DNA of 13,181 bases from Jeotgalicoccus sp052093725 (lineage in GTDB: Bacteria; Bacillota; Bacilli; Staphylococcales; Salinicoccaceae), in contig JBQDHL010000045.1 in assembly GCA_052093725.1 (NCBI GenBank), positions 1 through 13,181 of the forward strand, in the 5' to 3' direction. A program made the translations under genes and the position numbers. Of this stretch, positions 7,007-13,181 are shown piece after piece (position 1 is the first letter of the stretch; every line of letters starts with the position of its first letter). The notes under the pieces are model-generated. The model was not told where the DNA came from. It ran no database searches and saw nothing but the letters and a program-made list of their open reading frames with translations.

Positions 7007-7817
7007 ATTTATGAAATACATCGTATACTTCCTGTTTTTTCAATCCGCGCAGTTCAGCGACGAGTTTTATCGCTTCTTTTGCCCTCATGCCCTCTTCTAC
7101 AAGTTCAGTCACATGCTCTTTAGCAGTACCGGTAAATTCAGTTTTCTCTTCTTCGTATCTGTCTATAACGACAACAAATTCACCTTTTAATGGAATATCG
7201 TTATCCAATTTTGATAATAATTCATCAGCTGTACCTCTGACATGCTGTTCAAATTTCTTCGTGATTTCTCTCGATACACTCACAATTCTGTCACTGTCAA
7301 TTTCACTTATTTCCGTCATCAGATTTTTCATTCTGTGCGGTGATTCGTAAAGTACTGACGTAAATTTATGATGCATTATTTCAGAAAGTTTCTCCCTCTG
7401 TTTCGATGAACTCTTCGGTAAAAATCCGAAATATGTAAATTCATAGCTGGCGATCCCGCTCGCTACAAGCGCCATCGTAAATGCAGATGCTGCCGGAATA
7501 ACACAGTAAGGCAGGTTTTCATCCTGCATGCGGCTGACGAGTTCAAAACCGGGGTCTGATATTACGGGCATACCCGCATCCGTCACAAGTGCATAAGTTT
7601 TACCATTCTGTATATCTTCTATAATAGATTCCGTCACTTCTTCTTTATTAAAATCATGATAGCTTTTAAGCGGCGTATCAATCTCGAAGTGGGTCGTTAG
7701 CTTACGTGTGATGCGTGTATCTTCACAAAGAATTACATCGGCTTCTTTGAGCGTTTTTATTGCTCTGTATGACATATCATCTAAATTGCCTATCGGTGTC
7801 CCGGTAATATATAACAT
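7005..7817 (-). CDS. rsmI: 16S rRNA (cytidine1402-2'-O)-methyltransferase RsmI
   Basis: A 270-residue SAM-dependent enzyme of the tetrapyrrole methylase fold that 2'-O-methylates C1402 in the decoding centre of 16S rRNA. Family marks: TGTPIGNL at 5-12, CEDTR at 31-35, VTDAGMPVISDPG at 78-90, YESPHR, REITKKFEQ and GEFVVVID. The usual PGPSA loop reads PAASA at 108-112, which is odd. ATG has AGGAGG six bases upstream, placed inside the end of the GIY-YIG gene, two bases from its stop. It is the last gene of the long minus-strand operon. No minus-strand terminator is visible after it before the abrB coding region. Confidence 0.95.
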   Translation of the reverse strand: MLYITGTPIGNLDDMSYRAIKTLKEADVILCEDTRITRKLTTHFEIDTPLKSYHDFNKEEVTESIIEDIQNGKTYALVTDAGMPVISDPGFELVSRMQDENLPYCVIPAASAFTMALVASGIASYEFTYFGFLPKSSSKQREKLSEIMHHKFTSVLYESPHRMKNLMTEISEIDSDRIVSVSREITKKFEQHVRGTADELLSKLDNDIPLKGEFVVVIDRYEEEKTEFTGTAKEHVTELVEEGMRAKEAIKLVAELRGLKKQEVYDVFHK

Positions 7818-7819
7818 TA

Positions 7820-8074
7820 TTATCCTCCTATTAACGATAATTTCTGTTTTTTAGTCAGCTGCTTAATCGCATACTCACGTTTCAGCGCACCGCTTTTTGA
7901 ATCAAATACTTCGACGTAACGCAGCGAGACAGGAAGTCTGCCCCGCGTGTATTTCGCACCAAGACCTTCATTGTGCGTCGTTATGCGTGCATCTATATCC
8001 GTTGTATAGCCAGTATACAGACTGTTGTCGCCGCATTCGATAATATAGACATAATATCTCTTATCCTCTGTCAT
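7820..8074 (-). CDS. yazA: GIY-YIG domain protein, YazA/UPF0213 family
   Basis: An 84-residue protein that is essentially one GIY-YIG nuclease-type domain. YYVYIIECGDNSLYTGYT (residues 7-24) is the signature region in the form usual for this small family, with Arg30 and Glu67 in the expected catalytic positions, and KYTRGR at 41-46. The biological role is not established; catalytic activity is inferred from the fold only. The start at 8074 matches family N-termini and overlaps the end of trmN6 by 14 bases. A longer opening to 8161 would overlap trmN6 by about 100 bases and adds residues with no family support. GAGGTG lies about ten bases upstream. Synteny between trmN6 and rsmI is the same in B. 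subtilis. Confidence 0.9.
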   Translation of the reverse strand: MTEDKRYYVYIIECGDNSLYTGYTTDIDARITTHNEGLGAKYTRGRLPVSLRYVEVFDSKSGALKREYAIKQLTKKQKLSLIGG

Positions 8075-8801
8075 CACCGTAATACACCTCAAGCATTTCA
8101 TCCGAATAAGTTTTATCCGCATTATAAATATAAAACGGAGGCAGTATATCGGCGTAAGCATTTGAATTAAATATTGCTTCCAGCACGATAAACATCGCGG
8201 TACTGCTATTTACATCATTATAGACATATTGTGCCCGTCTGACTCTGAACCCGTGTTTATGGAGCTCTGTAAATACCTCAGCACTGCGTTCTGCCCGGTG
8301 CACCATATACAGCCTGCCTTTGTTCGTTATTAAATAACGGCAGGCCTCAACGATGCCTTGCAGATTGATATGCAGTTCATGCCTCGCGATACTCTGATGT
8401 CCTTTATCCTTTAACGGCTGGTTACTTGTAAAATAAGGCGGATTAACTGTAATCACATCGTACGAAGAATGTTTCATCGAAGTTTTAAGCGCTTTAATAT
8501 CCAGATTATACATCGTAATCTGGTCTGACTTTTCATTCATTTGAATGCTGCGCTCCGCCATATCAACGAGCACATCCTGTATCTCAACAGCATCGATCGG
8601 TTTCCCGGTACGATGAGACAGCAGCAAAGGAATAATACCGTTCCCGCTGCATAAGTCCATAATTTTGTTATCGCGTTTATTCACTTTCACAAAATTGCCG
8701 AGGAGCAGTGCATCGACGGAAAATGAAAAGGTTTCGCTGCTTTGAATAATACGCATATTTTCCCTGTACAGTTCGTCTATGCGTTCGTATGGTTTCAACA
8801 T
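8061..8801 (-). CDS. trmN6: tRNA1(Val) (adenine37-N6)-methyltransferase family protein (YabB)
   Basis: A 246-residue SAM-dependent methyltransferase of the TrmN6/YfiC family, which methylates N6 of A37 in tRNA-Val in E. coli. Motif I is MDLCSGNGIIPLLLS at 48-62 and the catalytic motif is NPPYF at 120-124, the N6-adenine type. SFSVDALLLGNF at 26-37 matches the conserved N-terminus. A GTG nine bases upstream (8810) is in frame but lies in the GGAG ribosome site; the ATG at 8801 sits eight bases after GGAG and is preferred. A terminator-like hairpin separates it from yabA. Substrate in Firmicutes is inferred from the family. Confidence 0.92.
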   Translation of the reverse strand: MLKPYERIDELYRENMRIIQSSETFSFSVDALLLGNFVKVNKRDNKIMDLCSGNGIIPLLLSHRTGKPIDAVEIQDVLVDMAERSIQMNEKSDQITMYNLDIKALKTSMKHSSYDVITVNPPYFTSNQPLKDKGHQSIARHELHINLQGIVEACRYLITNKGRLYMVHRAERSAEVFTELHKHGFRVRRAQYVYNDVNSSTAMFIVLEAIFNSNAYADILPPFYIYNADKTYSDEMLEVYYGDDRG

Positions 8802-8811
8802 TGATTTCACT

Positions 8812-8841
8812 CCAAAAAGAAAAGCAGCTGATCGCTGCTTT
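8812..8841 (-). terminator. Terminator-like hairpin between yabA and trmN6
   Basis: On the minus strand AAAGCAGC (8834-8841), loop GATCA, and GCTGCTTT (8821-8828) form an 8-bp stem, followed by TCTTTTTGG. The 5' arm begins inside the yabA stop codon and the U-rich tail abuts the GGAG ribosome site of trmN6. It may act as a partial terminator or attenuator inside the operon. Confidence 0.65.
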
Positions 8842-9151
8842 AACTTTGTCTCTCATTAAAAAATGCCTGGCAGAATAAACAGTCATCTCCGTGCCTATGT
8901 GTACCAAAATGAATGCTGCATACATGGAATCCTTCATCGTATAAACTTTTCAATGAGTTTTCTTTAAATGGTGAATCTGCTATTTCTTTGTCATTTAAAA
9001 GCTGCTCATAATTTTCTTTTTCAAGTTCTAAACTGACATTTTCTTCGACCAGTTTAACGGTAAGTTCTTTCAGTGTCTGCACTTCTTCATCCATCATTTT
9101 GATATTGCGTTCGAGCTGCTGAATATGGAGGAACAGTTTTTCACGGTCCAT
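8840..9151 (-). CDS. yabA: Replication initiation-control protein YabA
   Basis: A 103-residue regulator that binds DnaA and the sliding clamp DnaN and restrains re-initiation at oriC in B. subtilis. The N-terminal ~50 residues form a heptad-rich coiled coil for oligomerisation. An acidic linker leads to a C-terminal zinc cluster with His76 and Cys78 (FHVCSIH) and Cys91-Cys94 (DCLFC). Length is close to that of the B. subtilis protein. The ATG overlaps the ricT stop as TAATG with AGAGG just upstream, so translation is likely coupled. It sits a gene away from holB, so clamp-loader and clamp-dependent initiation control share an operon. Confidence 0.95.
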   Translation of the reverse strand: MDREKLFLHIQQLERNIKMMDEEVQTLKELTVKLVEENVSLELEKENYEQLLNDKEIADSPFKENSLKSLYDEGFHVCSIHFGTHRHGDDCLFCQAFFNERQS

Positions 9152-9966
9152 TAATTCACAACCTCTAGCTTATCGATATCTTCTTCTCCGTACTCTTCGA
9201 TATAATCGTCTGAACCTTTTACTCTGACAGCAAGATCCAGTATGTTAATGCCGATTACTCTTCCGATACCCGCTGGTGTTTTTACTTTTGCACCGACATC
9301 AGGCAATTTTGTACGTGCATCTTCGTAATATTCGTCTTCGTAATTTAAGCAACACATCAGACGTCCGCATGCTCCTGATATTTTACTTGGAGAAAGCGAT
9401 AGATCCTGGTTCTTCGCCATTTGAATACTTACTGGTATAAAGTCTCCTAAGAACGTTGAACAGCAGTGTGCACGTCCGCATGGACCAATCCCGCCAAGAT
9501 ACTTCGCTTCATCCCTGACACCAATTTGACGCAGTTCGATACGTGTTTTAAAACGTGTCGCAAGAACTCTGACAAGCGATCTGAAGTCTACTCTGTCATC
9601 TGCAGTAAAGTTAAAAATTAGTTTCTTCATATCGAGAGTGAATTTGGCATTCACCAGGTTCATATCAAGTTTTTCATCTTTAATGGCACTTGTACAAAAT
9701 TCCATTGCAGTTTCAGCTTTTTCTTCATTCGCTTTAAATTTCATTAAGTCTTCTTCTGTTGCCAGACGAAGAAATCTACCATCCGGTTCAACAATATTGT
9801 CTTTAGGAATTTCATAAGTCCCTTTAACTACGTTCAGCAGTTCCAGGCCTCTTTTTGTTTCTCCGACAATATAGTCACCGCGATCTATGGAATCATCACT
9901 GCATGTGATGTACAGGTTATCATAATAATCAAGTTGCGTGACCTTGATGATCTTAAGCATATTCAT
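9151..9966 (-). CDS. ricT: RicT (YaaT), PSP1-domain subunit of the Ric complex
   Basis: A 271-residue protein with a PSP1 C-terminal domain, the RicT subunit that in B. subtilis joins RicA (YmcA) and RicF (YlbF) in an iron-sulfur complex that helps RNase Y process mRNAs and affects biofilm, competence and sporulation. The cysteines expected for the clusters are present: GPCGRAHCC with Cys163, 168 and 169, and GACGRLMCC with Cys200, 205 and 206. ATG at 9966 has AAAGG seven bases upstream; an ATG six bases later is an alternative. It lies three bases after holB. Partners RicA and RicF are encoded elsewhere. Confidence 0.93.
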   Translation of the reverse strand: MNMLKIIKVTQLDYYDNLYITCSDDSIDRGDYIVGETKRGLELLNVVKGTYEIPKDNIVEPDGRFLRLATEEDLMKFKANEEKAETAMEFCTSAIKDEKLDMNLVNAKFTLDMKKLIFNFTADDRVDFRSLVRVLATRFKTRIELRQIGVRDEAKYLGGIGPCGRAHCCSTFLGDFIPVSIQMAKNQDLSLSPSKISGACGRLMCCLNYEDEYYEDARTKLPDVGAKVKTPAGIGRVIGINILDLAVRVKGSDDYIEEYGEEDIDKLEVVN

Positions 9967-9969
9967 TCA

Positions 9970-10875
9970 TCAACCTTTCGCACCTATGACCATACCTTCA
10001 AAAACAAGCATTGGATTAACGTTAAATGATAGCAGCTGGTTCGCTTTTTGAATTTCTTCAAGCATTCGAGTCAGTTTAACCGTATTTACATCATTGCCTG
10101 TCGGCATTGGTGTTTCAAACGGTTTAAAATTTTCCAGACCGATTGCCTTATGCAGTGCCTGACGGATAAATCCGGCAAGGAGCTGCAGCATCAGTTCATA
10201 GTCTTTCCGATCATCACAAATATCGACTATCTTTTTTGCATCGATTAAAACAAGCGGATGATTATGTATCCAGCGCGTCCCGAAGCTCATGGCTTCATTA
10301 CGCATCTCACTGAATTTCTCAGCCATCTCATTGACGTGATGTGCATTCAGCGCGAGAGCATTGACGGTTTTAGTTTCAGCTTCACTTAAGTTAGGCAGTG
10401 AATCTTCACGGTCACCGTCTTCCCCCTGGATATGGATATGCTGGCTTCTCGAATGTATCGTAGGCAGTATGCCGCTTTTATTAATCGTTAATAAAATTGC
10501 TATTGTTTTTTCAGGTGGTTCTTCTAAAAATTTCAGTATACTGTTTTCGGCTTGCGGAGTCAGTTTTTCAAACTGCTCAATAATATACACTTTGTAATCA
10601 GACTCGATTGGTTTCTGGTTCATCTGGCGGACGAGCTGTTCGATTTCTTCTTTCTTAATCGCGTTTTCAGCTGTCGATAAATAATATAAGTCCGGATGAT
10701 TACCTGAATCAATCAGCATTTCATTACGTGTATTATTGCCGAAAATATGAAGCGCAAAAAACTTGCTGTATTTGCGCAACGTTTCTATTGCATCACCTTC
10801 GAACATATAAGTATGACTCACTTTATTGTTCTCGATGATTTTTAATAATTGTTTCTGTACAATACTGTTGTTCAT
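9970..10875 (-). CDS. holB: DNA polymerase III delta-prime subunit
   Basis: A 301-residue clamp-loader subunit of the AAA+ fold, needed with delta and tau to load the DnaN clamp. It aligns well with the staphylococcal protein: VSHTYMFEGD at 19-28, HPDLYYLSTAENAIKKEEIE at 60-79, KVYIIEQFEKLT at 95-106, and AENSILKFLEEPPEKT at 109-124. As in many delta-prime subunits it has no Walker A, the place being FEGDAIET. It also lacks the four-cysteine zinc module and carries SRS (142-144) where SRC is usual; there is a single cysteine in the protein. The ATG has a weak GAAAG ribosome site, one base after the pstA stop, suggesting re-initiation from pstA. Confidence 0.93.
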   Translation of the reverse strand: MNNSIVQKQLLKIIENNKVSHTYMFEGDAIETLRKYSKFFALHIFGNNTRNEMLIDSGNHPDLYYLSTAENAIKKEEIEQLVRQMNQKPIESDYKVYIIEQFEKLTPQAENSILKFLEEPPEKTIAILLTINKSGILPTIHSRSQHIHIQGEDGDREDSLPNLSEAETKTVNALALNAHHVNEMAEKFSEMRNEAMSFGTRWIHNHPLVLIDAKKIVDICDDRKDYELMLQLLAGFIRQALHKAIGLENFKPFETPMPTGNDVNTVKLTRMLEEIQKANQLLSFNVNPMLVFEGMVIGAKG

Positions 10876-10876
10876 C

Positions 10877-11206
10877 TTAAAATCTTTCGAATTGTTCTAT
10901 CGGTAAAACAAAAACAGTAGCGCCGCCGACTTCAACTTCAACCGGATAAGGGATATAAGAATCCGCATTTCCGCCCATAGGCGTAACCGGAGCAACAGTC
11001 TGCTCGCGGTTACCGCAAGTATCATCGATGAGTTTAAGAAGAGCATCTACACGTTCGTCTTCAACACCACATAGGAATGTAGTGTTTCCTGCACGCAGGA
11101 AACCGCCTGTTGAAGCAAGTTTCGTGTTACGGAAATCATTTTTTGTTAATTTATCATTTAATCTTTGGCTGTCATGGTCCTGGACAATAGCTATTACCAT
11201 TTTCAT
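10877..11206 (-). CDS. pstA: Cyclic-di-AMP receptor PstA/DarA (YaaQ)
   Basis: A 109-residue PII-like trimeric protein that binds c-di-AMP between subunits. It is nearly identical to S. aureus PstA over MVIAIVQD, STGGFLRAGNTTFLCGV (32-48), TCGNREQ (63-69) and the stretch MGGNADSYIPYPVEVEVGGA at 77-96. Its downstream partner is not known in any well-established way. The ATG overlaps the tmk stop as TAATG with GAGGTG seven bases upstream. Position between tmk and holB is conserved, with Bacillus yaaR missing. Two side chains, Asp24 and Arg108, differ from what I recall of the S. aureus ligand pocket (Asn24, Gln108). Confidence 0.96.
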   Translation of the reverse strand: MKMVIAIVQDHDSQRLNDKLTKNDFRNTKLASTGGFLRAGNTTFLCGVEDERVDALLKLIDDTCGNREQTVAPVTPMGGNADSYIPYPVEVEVGGATVFVLPIEQFERF

Positions 11207-11835
11207 TATTCTTCACCTCTAGATTTTATATAAGCATTTATAATATTTAATGTATCACTGACAACACTATCGATTGACTGGGCTGCATCAACAACTTTAA
11301 TTCTGTTCGGATATAACTCCGATAACTCATTATAACCCAAGACTACTTTTTTATGAAAGTCTATAGTTTCTTCATCCAGACGATTATTTTCACGTGCATT
11401 ATTACGGATTCGTTCTAACCCTGTTTCAGGATTGAGCTTTAAGTAAATCGTTAAGTCGGGCATATGAGTATCAATAGCAAATTTATTTATTGCCATTATA
11501 TCATCAAATCCGATGCCCCGGGCAATGCCCTGATAAGCTAATGAACTGTCGATAAACCGGTCACACAGTACGATTTTGTCTGCTTTGAGTGCCGGTATCA
11601 CACGTTCAACCAAATGCTGGCGGCGTGATGCTGCAAAAAGCAGAGCCTCTGTTCGTCCATCCATTTCGTGTCCCTTTGTCAGCAGTACTTCGCGAATTTT
11701 TTCGCTGATTGGTATACCGCCGGGCTCCCGTGTTTTAACGACTTCATGTGAGTCCGATAATAATATTCTGATACGTTCTATAACTGTTGTTTTTCCAGAT
11801 CCTTCAGGACCTTCAAAAGTAATGAAGTAACTCAT
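11206..11835 (-). CDS. tmk: dTMP kinase
   Basis: A 209-residue P-loop kinase that phosphorylates dTMP to dTDP in the last specific step of dTTP synthesis. The P-loop is FEGPEGSGKTT at 7-17, then TREPGG at 35-40, DRFIDSSLAYQG at 92-103 (the DR-Y/F/H motif with the dTMP-binding region). The LID region contains ERIRNNARENNRLDEE. Length is typical. The ATG overlaps the stop of the decarboxylase family gene in ATGA, with GAGG seven bases upstream. It precedes pstA with a one-base overlap. Confidence 0.97.
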   Translation of the reverse strand: MSYFITFEGPEGSGKTTVIERIRILLSDSHEVVKTREPGGIPISEKIREVLLTKGHEMDGRTEALLFAASRRQHLVERVIPALKADKIVLCDRFIDSSLAYQGIARGIGFDDIMAINKFAIDTHMPDLTIYLKLNPETGLERIRNNARENNRLDEETIDFHKKVVLGYNELSELYPNRIKVVDAAQSIDSVVSDTLNIINAYIKSRGEE

Positions 11836-13076
11836 AAATCTGCCTCATTCATATAATAATTAATGTTGTAATCTATACCCTCTATTTTAACATGATTAAC
11901 TTGATAGTGCTTTATCCTTTTCGTATCCTCTTTTGTAATTATTTTCCCCTTTAGTACAAGCGGTACTCCGGGAGGATAAGGTACAATGTTCTCCATACAT
12001 ACTTTGCCCTCGAGAACACCGATATTCTTACCTGGTACAGAATTGTATGCCACCGTAGTTAACTTTGAAATCTTATCCAATAGTTCATTAAAAAGATATC
12101 GGTCATCTTTATGCCACAAAGGCAGGCACCAGAGCACTCCCTCATCAGTCACCATCTCGGAATATATACCTTCATTCCTTAAACTTCGTTCAAGGTTATA
12201 TGGTCCCTCTGCTGACAACAACATCAGTTTTGCAGGATCATCCTGTTCAGACACTTTAATTCCTGACTTTTTCAGATGATTAATTAATGTACTTCTTTTT
12301 TTAAAGAATAAAGTATCGTCATAATCATTATAAAATTGCTGTGCATATTCAATAGATGCCAGTACCAGATACGACGGACTCGACGTTTCAAACTGATTAA
12401 TGTAATGCATAACACGATTGTGCACATGTGAGTCTTTAGTAAATAATACAGATGCCATTGTTAAGGCCGGAAGCATTTTATGATATGACTCAATCACTAT
12501 ATCTGCGCCCGATAGCAATAATGATTTCTTAAAGTTCTCAGTAATCGATAAATGCGCACCATGTGCTGCATCGATAAGACTATATGCTTTATTCTCCCTG
12601 ATGTAATTTACATACTCATTTATGTTTTCAATAAGAGTTCCTGTATAAGATGGAGATGTAAATACTACACACGTATTCTGCAGATTAACTTCATACAGTT
12701 CTTCTATAGAGATAACACTATAAGTCGCATTCACTAACGATACTCCGTGATACACAGACTTGTGAGTTTTTCCGACAATATAAAAATGATTCACAGTTTC
12801 ATCGAGCGCATAAATGCTGCAGATAATTCCATTTGTTGTACCATTCACCATTGCCTGAGCGTAATAACCTTCTTGTTTTAATGACAAACTGTCATTAAGT
12901 TCTTTTAATAATTCATCAGGATCATGTAGGTCATCGAGACCAGGTATTTCAGTTAAGTCATACTCCGGTTTAATTACATCTGACAAATTACCAATCGTAT
13001 TATTCTTATGCCCCGGTACATGCATAGAAATAACACCTTCACTATGCAGTCCTTTTAATTTTTTAAGAAGAGACAT
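11832..13076 (-). CDS. Orn/Lys/Arg decarboxylase family PLP-dependent protein (YaaO-like)
   Basis: A 414-residue fold-type I PLP enzyme of the Orn/Lys/Arg decarboxylase major domain family, in the position of B. subtilis yaaO and its staphylococcal counterpart. HVPGHK at 19-24 and the cofactor-phosphate segment VNGTTNG at 77-83 are typical. DAAHGAH at 169-175 supplies the Asp that binds the pyridine nitrogen, and SYHKMLP (Lys200) the Schiff-base lysine. The C-terminal domain is shorter than in the B. subtilis relative (about 480), and the protein is shorter than the S. aureus one. Whether it decarboxylates arginine, lysine or ornithine, or anything at all, cannot be read from sequence. ATG has GGAGG upstream. 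It is first in the operon, behind the window-edge terminator. Confidence 0.88.
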   Translation of the reverse strand: MSLLKKLKGLHSEGVISMHVPGHKNNTIGNLSDVIKPEYDLTEIPGLDDLHDPDELLKELNDSLSLKQEGYYAQAMVNGTTNGIICSIYALDETVNHFYIVGKTHKSVYHGVSLVNATYSVISIEELYEVNLQNTCVVFTSPSYTGTLIENINEYVNYIRENKAYSLIDAAHGAHLSITENFKKSLLLSGADIVIESYHKMLPALTMASVLFTKDSHVHNRVMHYINQFETSSPSYLVLASIEYAQQFYNDYDDTLFFKKRSTLINHLKKSGIKVSEQDDPAKLMLLSAEGPYNLERSLRNEGIYSEMVTDEGVLWCLPLWHKDDRYLFNELLDKISKLTTVAYNSVPGKNIGVLEGKVCMENIVPYPPGVPLVLKGKIITKEDTKRIKHYQVNHVKIEGIDYNINYYMNEADL

Positions 13077-13104
13077 ATATACCTCCGATAAAGTTTATAA
13101 CATT

Positions 13105-13110
13105 ATTATA
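13105..13110 (-). promoter_or_regulatory. Predicted -10 of the long operon's promoter
   Basis: On the minus strand TATAAT at 13105-13110 is a perfect -10, giving a start near 13098 and a leader of about 20 nt ending in GGAGG. The -35 zone is T-rich (TTTTTG at 17 nt) and lies next to the U-tract of the preceding terminator. No better -35 is visible. Confidence 0.5.
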
Positions 13111-13128
13111 CTATATATAAAAAAGAAC

Positions 13129-13153
13129 AAAAAAAGAGACCTCAAAAGGTCTC
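13129..13153 (-). terminator. Intrinsic terminator of the gene upstream of the operon
   Basis: GAGACCT (13136-13142), loop CAAA, and AGGTCTC (13147-13153) form a perfect 7-bp stem. On the minus strand it is followed by seven U (13129-13135). It should end a minus-strand transcript entering from the right edge. Confidence 0.85.
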
Positions 13154-13180
13154 AATGCGGCTCATCGCATCCATTTTATA
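13142..13180 (-). CDS. Possible C-terminal tail of a gene beyond the window edge
   Basis: One minus-strand frame is open from the edge to a TGA at 13142-13144 and would read YKMDAMSRIETF. The stop falls in the terminator hairpin, as happens for yabA in this window, which is mild support. Twelve codons are too few to identify it. The sequence may equally be an untranslated 3' end. Confidence 0.25.
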   Translation of the reverse strand, partial: YKMDAMSRIETF

Positions 13181-13181
13181 A

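Noticed and set aside
8075..8161. Longer start for the GIY-YIG gene
   Set aside because: It would overlap trmN6 by about 100 bases and adds 29 residues not seen in the family.
13155..13170. Small hairpin ATGCG/CGCAT at the right edge
   Set aside because: A 5-bp stem with no U-run; it could be part of a gene or RNA beyond the window, but nothing identifies it.
1..13181. CRISPR arrays, insertion sequences, tRNA or rRNA genes, toxin-antitoxin or defence genes
   Set aside because: I found no regularly spaced repeats, transposase motifs, tRNA-like cloverleaf ends or defence-family signatures. All intergenic gaps are short and explained by promoters and terminators.

Overview
The window is a compact chromosomal stretch of a low-GC Firmicute, most likely a member of the Staphylococcaceae. 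Gene order follows the conserved replication, translation and RNA-processing neighbourhood known from Bacillus subtilis and Staphylococcus: an Orn/Lys/Arg decarboxylase family gene, then tmk, pstA, holB, ricT, yabA, trmN6, a GIY-YIG gene, rsmI, abrB, metG, tatD, rnmV, ksgA (rsmA) and veg. The sporulation genes yabG and sspF and the genes yaaR and yabE, found here in Bacillus, are absent. TatD, PstA and HolB look clearly staphylococcal. The genus cannot be fixed by eye; a non-Staphylococcus genus such as Jeotgalicoccus, Salinicoccus or Macrococcus is a guess.

The right-hand block, 7005 to 13076, is one dense minus-strand operon of nine genes. The decarboxylase family protein comes first. It is followed by dTMP kinase, the c-di-AMP receptor PstA, the delta-prime clamp-loader subunit, the Ric-complex protein RicT, the replication-initiation brake YabA, a tRNA m6A37 methyltransferase, a GIY-YIG domain protein and the 16S rRNA methyltransferase RsmI. 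Several junctions overlap by one to four bases. The only hairpin inside the block lies between yabA and trmN6 and resembles a leaky terminator.

The middle, 6462 to 6965, holds the only plus-strand gene, abrB. It runs convergent to rsmI and divergent from metG. A 225-bp region between abrB and metG carries promoters for both and an 8-bp inverted repeat over the abrB promoter.

The left part has four minus-strand units: metG-tatD (3710-6461), rnmV-ksgA (3039-3593 and 2155-3039), veg alone behind a perfect consensus promoter, and a two-gene flavin pair (a luciferase-like monooxygenase and its FMN reductase) at 44-1698. The flavin pair is the only part outside the conserved core and is the accessory element here. 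Intrinsic terminators mark the ends of most units.

This is mainly ordinary housekeeping sequence. I see no new defence, mobile or RNA system. The observations worth a second look are regulatory (the veg promoter, the abrB operator candidate, the strand arrangement around abrB, the intra-operon terminator, the tatD start) or single-protein deviations (HolB, RsmI, PstA).
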